Origin: Treponema sp.
Lineage (GTDB): Bacteria; Spirochaetota; Spirochaetia; Treponematales; Treponemataceae
Reading direction: 5' to 3'
DNA length: 35,168 bases
NCBI GenBank assembly: GCA_012520945.1
Contig: JAAYNH010000041.1
Span: forward strand, 1 to 35,168
The notes under the pieces were generated by a model that was not told the DNA's origin, made no database searches, and saw nothing but the letters and a program-made list of their open reading frames with translations. The position numbers were made by a program, and so were the translations under genes. Shown piece after piece: positions 6,963 through 16,024 of the stretch; positions within the stretch are counted from its first letter, which is position 1, and each line of letters opens with the position of its first letter.

Positions 6963-9512
6963 ATGCTTTCAATTTTTAAACGTTTTTTTAAAAAAAAGGT
7001 TGTTCATGCCGAGTCGGATGTTTTAATTGCCGACTTTACACAAAATAATTTTAATTTATTTCCTCAACACAATGGAGACGGCTATAATACTTTTTATGAT
7101 AATGGTTTTATATTAGAACTATATCGAAAAGATTTATTTGCATGGAGTGTTAGTGAAGAAAACCAATTTAAAGATTCGGTTATTGAAGCTATAATTGATT
7201 TTTCTCAAATAAATGTGTTGATTCCCGATAATTCTGAAAATTTAAATTCTCAAGAAAATGCAGGTTTTACTTCATTAGGCCTTTTGTTTCGTTATATTAA
7301 TGAAGGAAACTTTTATTCTGTTTTAATTTCCGATCATGGTTTTTTTAGAATAGATACAATTTTTAACAATAATCAAATGCCTATTATTGGTTGGACTAAA
7401 ATTCCTAAAATTAATGAAAATCCTAATCAAATAAATTTAAAAATTGTTGCAAACGGTACAAAGTTTTCTTTAATAATTAATAATAAGACTGCAATTAATT
7501 TTGAGGATGACACAATTCAAAGTGAAGGTTACATTGCTTTTGCCGCACAAAATTATAATATGTTTGAAAAAATACGCGGAAAATTAATTTTTTTAAGTGT
7601 TGATCCGCGTGATATTTTTATTGATGCTGCATATAGACAGTGGTCTAATATAAATGAAATTTCTGCTGACACTTGCAGAAATAATGCACATAGTTATTCT
7701 GCTGTTGGAAATTATGTGGGTGCAATGCTTGAGTTAGAAAATATTTGGAAAAAAGAAGAACCCTCAATTGATGACTTACTTTTTGGTACGAGACTTTATT
7801 TAGCAAAAAATATGTTTGACAATGCTGAAAAATTAATTTTACAAGCTTTGAAAATTGATTCTTCAAGCATATCCGTTCAGGAACAATATGCTTCTTTTTT
7901 ATATTTAAGCGGTAAAAATGTTGCATTGGAAAAATATCTTTCACAAATTGATATTGAAAAATCCAGTTTACTTTTAACTTTTGCCGGACATAGTTTTTTT
8001 GCGTTAAATGATTTTGAAAAAGCACTTGACAATTATTCTAAAGCAAGTGTTTTAGAAAAAAATCAAGGTATGCATAAAATTAATTGTGCATTATGTTATG
8101 AAAAATTAAATAAAAAAGCAAAATCATTTGAGTTACGATATGAGGCGGCTCATTTATTTTTGGAACAAAAAAAATTCAATGATTTTTCTACAGAAATAGC
8201 TATATTAGAAAATTCAAAACTCACAACATCACAAATAACTCAACTAAAATTTTTAAAAGGAAAATTTTTCTTTTTACAAAATAATTTTACCGAATCAATT
8301 ATTTTTATTGAAGACTTCTTGAAAGAAGCAAAAAGCAATAATAAGAATTTTTTTTCACAATCTCATTTTATGCTTTCAAAAATTTATTGTGAACAAAACA
8401 ATGCTCAAAAAGCTATAGAACATGCAAAATTATCTTGTGATTTTAATGACGCATCTAGCAAAATTATTTTAAATTATGCTGAGTTGCTTTTTGCTACAAA
8501 TAAATTAGATGAAGCAAAAAAAATTACACAAAAAGCGTGTGATGCAGACAATCAAAACGCTCATGCATGGAATTTACTTTGTTCCATTGAATTAAAACAA
8601 GGCAATTTAGATAATGCATTTGAAGCTGTATTCACTGCTCTTTCTATTTTACCGGAAGATTTAAGTGTCTTAAAAAATTATATTTTCATCATGCAAAAAA
8701 AAGAACGCTTTGAAGAAGCAATAGGTGTTTTAGATGCTGTTGCAAAACATAGTGGCTATGGTTCAGATTATCGTTCTCAAGCATTACATTTTGCAGGAAA
8801 TTTGTTACGTGACTGTGAGAAATATGATGAAGCAGAATCTTACTACAAAGAAGCATTAACATTGACACCAAAAAATCAACAACTTTTAGTAGACTATGCC
8901 TCTTTATGTATACAAACAGATAGACTTAACGAAGCAGACTCAATTTTAAGTTCTACAATTTCTGATGATACAACTCCTAGTGAATATGTTGTTCGTTTAT
9001 TAGCTTCAATTTCCGTGAAAAAAGGTGACTATTCGCGTTCAGAAGTTTTATTACGTAAAACAATTGAAATTACAGAAAGTAATAATGCAAGTTGTGGAAA
9101 ATTATATTTAGATTTAGGAAACTTATATCTAGGAATTAATAAAATTGATAAAGCCGAAGAAATTTTAAATATTTTATCTGAAGACGGTTATACAGACGAA
9201 TTTAATGAATTACAACTTTCAATTAATGAAAAAACAAAAGATAAAATTTCTTGTTTTAATTGTAATGAAACTTGGTTTGTTCCAAAAAATATTAGTGAGA
9301 TGGGAAAATTACAATTAACTGCACAACCGCCTGATAATTTACCTGCAGGTAACTGTCCTAAATGTGGTAAAGTTTTTTGTATCGGTTGTGCAAAAAAAAC
9401 ATTAGATAATAATGGCAGATTCCGCTGTATGGAATGTAATGAATTTTTAAAATTACAAAATAAAAGTGTTGCATATTTACTATATCATTGGATGCGAAAC
9501 GAAACAAAATAA
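6963..9512 (+). CDS. TPR-repeat protein with N-terminal LamG-like domain and C-terminal zinc-binding cysteines
   Basis: This is an 849-residue protein without a signal peptide, so probably cytoplasmic. Residues ~20-215 read as a beta-sandwich of the LamG/DUF1080 type (SLGLLFRYINEGNFYSVLISD, then KFSLIINNKTAINFED and GYIAFAAQN). Residues ~220-755 are tandem tetratricopeptide-like helices (repeated A-x-x-x-Y/F and E-A-x-x-Y patterns). The C-terminus has eight cysteines in four CxxC pairs (764/767, 798/801, 806/809, 822/825), enough for two zinc ions in a RING or treble-clef-like fold. It is likely a scaffold for protein-protein contacts. The actual role is unknown. It is separated from the WYL regulator by 17 nt and probably co-transcribed with it. 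The start has no Shine-Dalgarno sequence, but a -10 lies right upstream. Confidence 0.82.
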   Translation: MLSIFKRFFKKKVVHAESDVLIADFTQNNFNLFPQHNGDGYNTFYDNGFILELYRKDLFAWSVSEENQFKDSVIEAIIDFSQINVLIPDNSENLNSQENAGFTSLGLLFRYINEGNFYSVLISDHGFFRIDTIFNNNQMPIIGWTKIPKINENPNQINLKIVANGTKFSLIINNKTAINFEDDTIQSEGYIAFAAQNYNMFEKIRGKLIFLSVDPRDIFIDAAYRQWSNINEISADTCRNNAHSYSAVGNYVGAMLELENIWKKEEPSIDDLLFGTRLYLAKNMFDNAEKLILQALKIDSSSISVQEQYASFLYLSGKNVALEKYLSQIDIEKSSLLLTFAGHSFFALNDFEKALDNYSKASVLEKNQGMHKINCALCYEKLNKKAKSFELRYEAAHLFLEQKKFNDFSTEIAILENSKLTTSQITQLKFLKGKFFFLQNNFTESIIFIEDFLKEAKSNNKNFFSQSHFMLSKIYCEQNNAQKAIEHAKLSCDFNDASSKIILNYAELLFATNKLDEAKKITQKACDADNQNAHAWNLLCSIELKQGNLDNAFEAVFTALSILPEDLSVLKNYIFIMQKKERFEEAIGVLDAVAKHSGYGSDYRSQALHFAGNLLRDCEKYDEAESYYKEALTLTPKNQQLLVDYASLCIQTDRLNEADSILSSTISDDTTPSEYVVRLLASISVKKGDYSRSEVLLRKTIEITESNNASCGKLYLDLGNLYLGINKIDKAEEILNILSEDGYTDEFNELQLSINEKTKDKISCFNCNETWFVPKNISEMGKLQLTAQPPDNLPAGNCPKCGKVFCIGCAKKTLDNNGRFRCMECNEFLKLQNKSVAYLLYHWMRNETK

Positions 9513-9529
9513 ATTTTTAGGATTTATTT

Positions 9530-10465
9530 ATGAGTCAAACTGAAAGAATTTTATATCTAGATCGACAAATGAGAAGAAATAAAAAGATTACCGTTGAAAA
9601 AGTAGCTGAACACTTTGAAGTTTCAACCAGACAAATTAAAAGAGACATTGAATATTTGCGAGATAGATTTAATGCACCGATTATTTATGATAGACAGATA
9701 AAAGCATATCGATATGAAGATATTTTTGAAACACTTGTTTTTGCAGATCAAAAACTTATAATGTTTTATGTTGCAATGAAAAGTTTAACTGAAAGTGGTC
9801 ATTATATTCCTGTATATTCAGATGAAATAATTGGTAAATTATCAAACGATGTTCCAAAAGATTATAAAAGTATTTGTAACAAAATATCATATCAACTTCC
9901 ACGTAGTGACACAATTAATGCTGATTTTTTCATTGATATTTGTGATTCAATGCGCGAAAAAAAATGCTTAAAAATTACATACATAAATATAAAAGGAGAA
10001 ACAAGCGAACGAATTATTGAAATTGAGCAATTAATTAATTATGATGGCAGTTGGTACATTGTTTGCTTTGATGAAAAAAGAAAAAATTTGAGAACGTTTA
10101 ATATCGCAAGAATCAAAAAAACAAATTTAACAAATATTTCTTTTCAAAAACATGATGAAAATTATGAAAAAGAATTATCCCAATATTTATCTGACAGTTT
10201 TGGCATATTTAAAGGTAAAATGAAAAATATTGCCATAATTCATTTTTATGATACTGCTTCAGAAATTATTAAAACTCAAAATTGGCATCCAAATCAATTA
10301 TTAAAAGTTTTTGAAAATTACACAGAATTAAGATTACCGATTGCTGATTATACGGAAGTTTTATCACGAATTATAGCATTTGGCTCAAAGTCAAAACCAA
10401 TTGAACCACCTGAACTTGTTGAACTTTGGAAAAATGAAATTATAGAAATGTCAAAAAATATATAA
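9530..10465 (+). CDS. WYL-domain transcriptional regulator (YafY family)
   Basis: This is a 311-residue DNA-binding regulator. Residues 1-60 form a DeoR/HTH_11-type winged helix (LYLDRQMRRNKKITVEKVAEHF, then STRQIKRDIEYLRD). The central and C-terminal part holds a WYL domain: KCLKITYINIKGETSERIIE, then GSWYIVCFDEKRKNLRTFNIARI, carrying the W-Y-hydrophobic motif and the Arg residues that in this family bind ligands such as nucleotides. The WCX-like C-terminal extension (KGKMKNIAIIHFYD ... PELVELWKNEI) is present. AGGA about 8 nt before the ATG supports the start. It follows the TPR gene closely, so it may control that gene or itself. The ligand and targets cannot be read from the sequence. Confidence 0.9.
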   Translation: MSQTERILYLDRQMRRNKKITVEKVAEHFEVSTRQIKRDIEYLRDRFNAPIIYDRQIKAYRYEDIFETLVFADQKLIMFYVAMKSLTESGHYIPVYSDEIIGKLSNDVPKDYKSICNKISYQLPRSDTINADFFIDICDSMREKKCLKITYINIKGETSERIIEIEQLINYDGSWYIVCFDEKRKNLRTFNIARIKKTNLTNISFQKHDENYEKELSQYLSDSFGIFKGKMKNIAIIHFYDTASEIIKTQNWHPNQLLKVFENYTELRLPIADYTEVLSRIIAFGSKSKPIEPPELVELWKNEIIEMSKNI

Positions 10466-10473
10466 CATATATA

Positions 10474-10502
10474 TTGTAGAAAATTTATAATTTTGATAAA
10501 AT
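10474..10502 (+). promoter_or_regulatory. Leaderless promoter of prfA
   Basis: TTGTAG (10474-10479), a 17-bp spacer, and an extended -10 TGA-TAAAAT (-10 at 10497-10502). The prfA ATG at 10510 follows after 7 nt with no Shine-Dalgarno sequence, so transcription should begin at or beside the ATG. Confidence 0.65.
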
Positions 10503-10509
10503 AATTTAC

Positions 10510-11580
10510 ATGATTAAGAAGCTCGAACAAATGGCACTTCGATATGCAGAAGTAAATGAACTAATTCAAGATCCTGAATTAATTAAAGATCAAAAAAAAT
10601 ACAAAGATATTATGCGCGAACATTCGCATCTAACTTCAATCATGGAAGCTTTTGAAGAATATAAAAATGTTTTAAATGGTATTGAAGAAGCAAAGCAAAT
10701 CATTACAGAAGAAGATGACCATGACATGAAAGAAATGGCTCGTGAAGAATTAAAAGAACTTGAAGAAAGACAACCGCAGCTTGAAGATAGTATTAGAATG
10801 ATGTTAATTCCACCTGATCCATTGGAAGAAAAAAATATTATTATTGAAATTCGCGGTGGAACAGGAGGAGATGAATCTTCACTCTTTGCTGCAGATCTTT
10901 TTAAAATGTATACAAGATATGCTGACATAAAAGGCTGGAAATATGAAGTGCTGGATGCTAATGAAACTGAGGTTGGCGGTTACAAAGAAATTTCTTTTTC
11001 AATAAGTGGCAAATACGTTTATGGAAGTTTACGTTATGAAAGTGGCGTTCATCGTGTTCAGCGTGTTCCTGAAACAGAAAGTCAAGGTAGAGTTCATACT
11101 AGTGCTGTAACAGTTGCAGTTTTACCGGAAGCTGAAGAATCCGAAGTTGAAATTCGCCCTGAAGATTTACGAATTGATGTTATGCGTGCAACCGGTCCCG
11201 GTGGTCAAAGTGTAAATACTACTGACTCTGCTGTTCGTTTAACTCATATACCAACAGGATTGGTAGTTATTCAACAAGATGAAAAAAGCCAAATTAAAAA
11301 TAAAGCAAAAGCAATGCGTGTTTTAAGAGCTCGCCTTTTTGAATTGGAAGAGTCAAAAAGAAATGCAGAACGTGCCGCTGCTCGTAAATGTATGGTTGGT
11401 TCCGGCGACAGAAGTGAACGCATTCGTACGTATAATTTTCCTCAAAACCGTCTAACAGATCATCGCATTAATCTAACTCTTTATAAACTCGATATAATTA
11501 TGCAAGGATACATTGATGAAATTATTGATGCATTATGTATTTATGCAAAAGAAGAACAGTTGAAAAATTCAACTATATAA
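10510..11580 (+). CDS. prfA: Peptide chain release factor 1
   Basis: This 356-residue protein is the class I release factor that recognises UAA and UAG stop codons and triggers peptide release. The PxT codon-recognition tripeptide typical of RF1 (not SPF of RF2) is Pro187-Glu188-Thr189, in [13 protein letters not shown]. The peptidyl-transferase GGQ motif is at 231-233, in [17 protein letters not shown]. Length is normal and the domains are complete, from the N-terminal coiled coil (1-95) to the C-terminal tail. The next gene, prmC, encodes the enzyme that methylates the GGQ glutamine, a common pairing. The start is the first ATG, lying 7 nt after a -10 box. Confidence 0.98.
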   Translation: MIKKLEQMALRYAEVNELIQDPELIKDQKKYKDIMREHSHLTSIMEAFEEYKNVLNGIEEAKQIITEEDDHDMKEMAREELKELEERQPQLEDSIRMMLIPPDPLEEKNIIIEIRGGTGGDESSLFAADLFKMYTRYADIKGWKYEVLDANETEVGGYKEISFSISGKYVYGSLRYESGVHRVQRVPETESQGRVHTSAVTVAVLPEAEESEVEIRPEDLRIDVMRATGPGGQSVNTTDSAVRLTHIPTGLVVIQQDEKSQIKNKAKAMRVLRARLFELEESKRNAERAAARKCMVGSGDRSERIRTYNFPQNRLTDHRINLTLYKLDIIMQGYIDEIIDALCIYAKEEQLKNSTI

Positions 11581-11607
11581 TTTATTTTTTTACAAAGCGA
11601 AAAGCAC

Positions 11608-12507
11608 ATGACTATAAAAAAAATTAGAATTAATTGCAAGGATTTCATTCAACTTGAATCTACTCCTTCGCAAAATATAAATCATCTTTTAGATTGTGAT
11701 GTGCTTTTATGTTTTTTATTAAATAAAGAACGTTCCTGGCTTTTTGCACATGATGATACAACACTTACACCAAAGCAATATAATAAATTTTTAACTTTAT
11801 GTAAAAAACGTTCAACAGGTTTACCTATCGCATATATTACAAAAAAAAAAGAATTTTTTGGTTATGATTTTTTTGTTAATAAAAACGTATTAATTCCAAA
11901 ACCCGATACAGAAATATTAATCGAACAAGTTTTAATAGAAATTTCGCAAAACTCAAATTACTCATCTTTTGCAGACATTTGTACAGGGAGCGGTTGTATT
12001 GCTCTTTCAATATTAAATGAATTCAAAAAAATTAAACATAACAATTTTAAATTTTATGCAACAGATATCTCAAAGAAAGCACTTTTTGTTGCAAAAAAAA
12101 ATGCAATGAGTTTAGCAAAAGATGAATTTAATAATAAACAAATAATTTTTTTACAAGGAGACTTATGTATTCCAATATTAAAAAAAGAAATTAATGTTGA
12201 TATGATTGTAACAAATCCACCGTATGTTCCAACAAAAATTGCAAAAGAATTATTAAAAGACGGACGAAATGAACCTAGAATTGCTCTTGATGGAAAAATA
12301 AATAATGAAGATGGTTTAAAAATAATTCGTCGTCTTATTCCACAATGTTATAAATTATTAAATACAAATGGAAAACTTTTTATGGAGGTGGGTGAATATC
12401 ACGCAGAAAAAGTTGCAAAAATTTTTGATAACATTGGTTTTAATAATATTGAAATTATTTATGATTATGCAGGACTACAAAGAGTGGTCAAAGCGACAAA
12501 ATTATAG
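11608..12507 (+). CDS. prmC: Release factor glutamine N5-methyltransferase
   Basis: This 299-residue SAM-dependent methyltransferase modifies the Gln of the GGQ motif in release factors. The N-terminal helical domain is followed by the FFGYDFFVNKNVLIPKPDTE segment (83-102). The SAM-binding loop is DICTGSGCIALS (123-134), and the catalytic NPPY is at 203-206 with the downstream NEPRIALDG typical of PrmC. It lies 27 nt after prfA in the same direction and 12 nt before the RSH gene, so it is probably co-transcribed. No recognisable Shine-Dalgarno sequence precedes the ATG and no -10 lies close by. It is an exception to the two start types seen elsewhere here. Confidence 0.96.
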   Translation: MTIKKIRINCKDFIQLESTPSQNINHLLDCDVLLCFLLNKERSWLFAHDDTTLTPKQYNKFLTLCKKRSTGLPIAYITKKKEFFGYDFFVNKNVLIPKPDTEILIEQVLIEISQNSNYSSFADICTGSGCIALSILNEFKKIKHNNFKFYATDISKKALFVAKKNAMSLAKDEFNNKQIIFLQGDLCIPILKKEINVDMIVTNPPYVPTKIAKELLKDGRNEPRIALDGKINNEDGLKIIRRLIPQCYKLLNTNGKLFMEVGEYHAEKVAKIFDNIGFNNIEIIYDYAGLQRVVKATKL

Positions 12508-12513
12508 TATATT
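12485..12513 (+). promoter_or_regulatory. Possible leaderless promoter of the RSH gene
   Basis: TGGTCA (12485-12490), 17 bp, TATATT (12508-12513), then 6 nt to the ATG at 12520. It lies within the 3' end of prmC and the short gap. The -35 is weak, so an internal promoter is possible rather than certain. Confidence 0.4.
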
Positions 12514-12519
12514 AAAAAT

Positions 12520-14334
12520 ATGGCAATTAACTTTGAATTAAATACTGAAATAACAGATCCACAAAAATTGCTTGATGAATTTTTTAAAACTTTTCCTTCA
12601 TATTCTATAAACATTGATAAAAAAAAATTAATTGAGGACAGTTGGCAATTTTTAATTGATAAATCTAAAGACTATGAACGTGATAAAGGAACACAATTTC
12701 ATTTGCATCCAATGCGTATTGCAGCAATTCTCGCCAGAAATAATTTAGACACAGAAACAATAGTTGCTTCTTTTTTACACAATATTCTATCGCTACCTAA
12801 TGTTGAAGAAGAAGAACTAAAATCAAAATTTAATAAAAGCATTTTTAGAATTATTAAAGGAACGACAAAACTTAAATCATTAAAAATTCAAAACAAAACA
12901 TTACAAGAAGCTGACAATATAAAAAAAATGCTTTTTGCAATGGTTGATGATATAAGAATAATTTTAGTAAAACTTGCAGATCGATTAGACCGTCTTCGAA
13001 ACATAGCATTCATTGCTCCTGAAGAACAAAAATCAATTGCAAATGAAGCCATAGATATTTGGGCACCCTTAGCCGGACGATTAGGTATGTCCAATATAAA
13101 AAGTGAATTTGAAGATTTAAGTTTGAAATTTACTAATCCAGATGTTTTCCAATATTTAAAAAAAATTGTTGATATGAAAAAAATAGAACGTGCAACATAT
13201 CTTGATAAAGCACAAAAAGAAATTTATAAAGCGGCAACTCGTGCCGGAATTGAAGTTACGGTAAATAGTCGTGCAAAACATTTTTATTCAATTTATAAAA
13301 AAATGAAAAAACGTAACAAGCCCACTGAAGAACTTTTTGACTTACTTGCAATTCGAATAATTTGTAAAACAGATGCAGAATGTTACACAACAGTTGGCCT
13401 TGTACATAATTTATGGAAACCATTAGAAGGTCGTTTCAAAGATTACATTGCCATGCCAAAGGCAAACGGATACCAAAGTTTACACACAACAGTTCAATGC
13501 GATGGTAAGCCACTTGAAATTCAGATTCGTACTGAACAAATGCATAATGTTGCAGAATATGGAATTGCAAGTCATTGGCTTTATAAAAAAGGTATGACGA
13601 ACGATATTGTAAATATCGATAACTTAAGCATAATTAATCAGCTGAAAGAATTAAAAGAAAATCATTTGGCAGATACGAATTTTTTCAATGAAATTAAAAA
13701 CGAACTTTTAGGCGACTCAATTTTTGTATTTACTCCTCAGGGAGATGTAAAAGAACTACCCAAAGGTGCAACTGCAATTGACTTTGCATATCAAATACAT
13801 AGTCATATTGGTGAAAAAATAATTGGTGCAAAAGCAAATGGAAAAATTATTCCATTATCATCACCGTTAAAAAATACACAAATTATTGAAATTCTTACTA
13901 GCACAAAAGCACATCCAACAACAAATCAATTACAAATTGCAAAAACTGCAAAAGCACGTAGCAAAATTCGTAGTTGGCTTTTACAAAACATGCCGGAAAA
14001 AATAGCAGAAAAAGAAAAAGAAGATCGCCTAAAGGCAGAAAAATTAACTTTACGTTCAAGTCAATCACATCGTTCCGGTAAAGATGAGATAGAAAAACAA
14101 CATCGCACTTCAACAACAAATAATTTTGATTCGGTAAAAATCAGAATTGGAGATACAAACAATTTTTTAATTACTATTGCACGATGTTGCTCTCCGGTTG
14201 TTGGTGATGAAATTGTCGGTTATGTTTCACGCGGACGAGGTATAATAGTACACAAAGCAAACTGCAGAAACTTTAGTCGCATTGCAAATATTTCTGAGCG
14301 TACAATAAATGTTATTTGGGACAAAACGCACTAA
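12520..14334 (+). CDS. rel: RelA/SpoT-type (p)ppGpp synthetase with degenerate hydrolase domain
   Basis: This 604-residue RSH protein makes the stringent-response alarmone. The N-terminal HD-type domain keeps His63, His87 and Asp154, but the HD pair reads His87-Asn88 and the catalytic ED pair is replaced by Ser91-Leu92, so (p)ppGpp hydrolysis is probably lost. The synthetase is intact: SRAKHFYSIYKKM (250-262), RFKDYIAMPKANGYQSLHTT (305-324) and LEIQIRT (332-338). A TGS domain follows (401-460). A linker leads to a zinc-finger-like domain with Cys556, Cys557 and Cys582 (ARCCSP, HKANC). The chain ends there and lacks the C-terminal ACT/RRM domain of full-length RSH (~720-740 residues). It is convergent with the next gene, the two stop codons overlapping. 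Calling it relA-like or a rel with a decayed hydrolase is a matter of naming. Confidence 0.93.
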   Translation: MAINFELNTEITDPQKLLDEFFKTFPSYSINIDKKKLIEDSWQFLIDKSKDYERDKGTQFHLHPMRIAAILARNNLDTETIVASFLHNILSLPNVEEEELKSKFNKSIFRIIKGTTKLKSLKIQNKTLQEADNIKKMLFAMVDDIRIILVKLADRLDRLRNIAFIAPEEQKSIANEAIDIWAPLAGRLGMSNIKSEFEDLSLKFTNPDVFQYLKKIVDMKKIERATYLDKAQKEIYKAATRAGIEVTVNSRAKHFYSIYKKMKKRNKPTEELFDLLAIRIICKTDAECYTTVGLVHNLWKPLEGRFKDYIAMPKANGYQSLHTTVQCDGKPLEIQIRTEQMHNVAEYGIASHWLYKKGMTNDIVNIDNLSIINQLKELKENHLADTNFFNEIKNELLGDSIFVFTPQGDVKELPKGATAIDFAYQIHSHIGEKIIGAKANGKIIPLSSPLKNTQIIEILTSTKAHPTTNQLQIAKTAKARSKIRSWLLQNMPEKIAEKEKEDRLKAEKLTLRSSQSHRSGKDEIEKQHRTSTTNNFDSVKIRIGDTNNFLITIARCCSPVVGDEIVGYVSRGRGIIVHKANCRNFSRIANISERTINVIWDKTH

Positions 14335-15179
14335 AATTTTTTATATGTTATTTGCGTCTCAGATTGCCTCTCATCAATTGTAATAATTAACCTTGAATTA
14401 CTTGCAGCAAAATTTGTATTTGAAATTTCAGCAAATGTTCCATAATCAGAATAATAATTTTCATGACAATGTGCAGTAACTAAATATTCAACATTATTTT
14501 TTGAATACTCATCAATTAAAACTGCTCTTTCCATATTATTTGTTAAGACAAACATTAAATGGCCTTCTGCATAATGAGGATAATGAGTAAATATAATTTT
14601 TTTATTATCATCATTACGCAAAACTTTTTTAAAATCTTTTAATTGATTTTTTCCAAGAGTACCATTTCCTGTATCTAAAAAATATAATGATGTTTTTTCA
14701 GTTTGTAAATAATAATATGAAGTATATGGTTTAATTTTTGAAAGAAAAATACTAACACCACTGTTACATAAATCATGATTACCTAATGTAGATAAAACAG
14801 GAATATCAAATTCATCTTCAATTTGTTCAGTAAACTCAATATATTTTTCATAATCTTCGGATGTTCCCGTATCTGTTAAATCTCCATTTATTATACAAAG
14901 TGCAATTTCATTTTCTTGTGTATATGTATCAATCCAAGAAAAAAATTTTTCTTTAGCTTCAATAAAATTATATTTTCCAACGTGAGTATCATTAATAACT
15001 AAAATAGAAAAAACTTCATTAGAATTAATTTTTTCATAATTATTAATATCCAATTTAGAAATATTAACTGCACGTGTTTTAACATTATTGTCACGACTAA
15101 AAAATTCATGCATTCCAAATTTGCAACTTGAAAAAAATAAAACAATTAAAAATAAATAAACATATTTTTTAAAATACAT
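14331..15179 (-). CDS. Lipoprotein calcineurin-like metallophosphoesterase
   Basis: This is a 282-residue predicted lipoprotein. The signal peptide ends in FFSSC with the lipidated Cys at 19, a serine-rich box like those of spirochaetes. The metallophosphoesterase motifs appear in order: NDTH (63-66), NGDLTD (98-103), GNHD, THYPHY and AHCH (for GHxH). All five metal-binding blocks are present, so it should be an active dinuclear metal phosphoesterase outside the cytoplasmic membrane. The substrate is unknown. Its start overlaps the end of the upstream barrel gene by 11 nt, suggesting coupled translation. Its stop overlaps the stop of the convergent RSH gene. Confidence 0.88.
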   Translation of the reverse strand: MYFKKYVYLFLIVLFFSSCKFGMHEFFSRDNNVKTRAVNISKLDINNYEKINSNEVFSILVINDTHVGKYNFIEAKEKFFSWIDTYTQENEIALCIINGDLTDTGTSEDYEKYIEFTEQIEDEFDIPVLSTLGNHDLCNSGVSIFLSKIKPYTSYYYLQTEKTSLYFLDTGNGTLGKNQLKDFKKVLRNDDNKKIIFTHYPHYAEGHLMFVLTNNMERAVLIDEYSKNNVEYLVTAHCHENYYSDYGTFAEISNTNFAASNSRLIITIDERQSETQITYKKF

Positions 15180-15900
15180 AACTTACCCCACATTTTACAC
15201 TAAAATAATCGAAAAATGCTGTCATGGAATATAAATCCGTAAATCTAGCATATAAGCCTAATGACATTTCAAATTTTGGATTGATTTTCCAAAATCCTTC
15301 AAAAAATAAAATTGCATTTAAACTAACCGGATAACGAAACATTTCATATGTTTTTAAACCTGCAAGAAGTTTCCAATCATCTAAAATTATTTTTTTAAAT
15401 GCCATAGAAAATCCAAATCCTCCTTGAGGTAAATATTTTTTTCCGGGTGATAAAGAATAAATAACACAGCCTTTGTGACTTAAAGATAAATCTAAAATAA
15501 AAAATAATTTTTCTTTAGAACCAAAAACTAAATTCGCAATTCCAATTATATCATGTTCAAAACAAACATTAAATAAAAAAAGTGTATGATATATACCTGA
15601 AAATCCTAAAGTAAATTTTGGTAACGATAAAAAATAACAGGTAGATTTTAAAAGTAAATCAATATTTTTTGTAGTTGCTTGAAAAGCATAAGTATTAAAA
15701 GAATTAAATTTATTCACATTAAAAAAATTTAATTCATATTTGTGAGAAAAACCGCCTCCAACAGAAACTACTGTACCATCATAAAATGTTCCACCTTCAG
15801 TTCCTAAAACAAAGGTTAGTTTTTCTTCTTTTGCAAAAACAAAAGTGAACAAAAACAAAGTTAAAAAAATTAAAAAACTTTTTTTTAAAATAAATTTCAT
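15169..15900 (-). CDS. Putative exported beta-barrel protein
   Basis: This is a 243-residue protein with a signal peptide (MKFILKKSFLIFL ... FTFVFA, cleavage near 23). The mature part consists of short alternating hydrophobic/aromatic strands with Gly and turn residues and ends in KCGVSYVF, a terminal phenylalanine as in outer-membrane barrels. The family is not recognised. A strong AAAGGAGG lies 8 nt before the ATG. It is upstream of, and overlaps, the lipoprotein phosphoesterase gene, so the two probably act together in the envelope. Confidence 0.75.
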   Translation of the reverse strand: MKFILKKSFLIFLTLFLFTFVFAKEEKLTFVLGTEGGTFYDGTVVSVGGGFSHKYELNFFNVNKFNSFNTYAFQATTKNIDLLLKSTCYFLSLPKFTLGFSGIYHTLFLFNVCFEHDIIGIANLVFGSKEKLFFILDLSLSHKGCVIYSLSPGKKYLPQGGFGFSMAFKKIILDDWKLLAGLKTYEMFRYPVSLNAILFFEGFWKINPKFEMSLGLYARFTDLYSMTAFFDYFSVKCGVSYVF

Positions 15901-15913
15901 AGCTTCTGCCTCC

Positions 15914-15955
15914 TTTAATTAATTAAAAAAAATTTAATCTTTTAAATTAATTAAA
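15914..15955. repeat. AT-only inverted repeat upstream of the barrel gene
   Basis: TTTAATTAATT at 15914-15924 is repeated inverted at 15945-15955 (perfect 11-bp arms, 20-nt loop). It lies in the 124-base gap between the U32 gene and the 243-residue barrel gene. The left arm lies next to the Shine-Dalgarno sequence, so a folded leader could affect ribosome access. Because both arms are A/T only, chance is a real alternative. Confidence 0.4.
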
Positions 15956-16024
15956 TTTATTATATAATGCAGTAAAAACAATAGATGATAAAAGTTTACA
16001 ACGTAAATTCTAAAACATATATTT

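Noticed and set aside
7645-8025. 126-codon minus-strand open frame
   Set aside because: Antisense to the TPR repeats, with low-complexity His/Gln/Leu/Phe content and no start signals.
10590-10928. 112-codon minus-strand Ser-rich open frame
   Set aside because: Mirror of the Glu/Lys-rich coiled coil of release factor 1.
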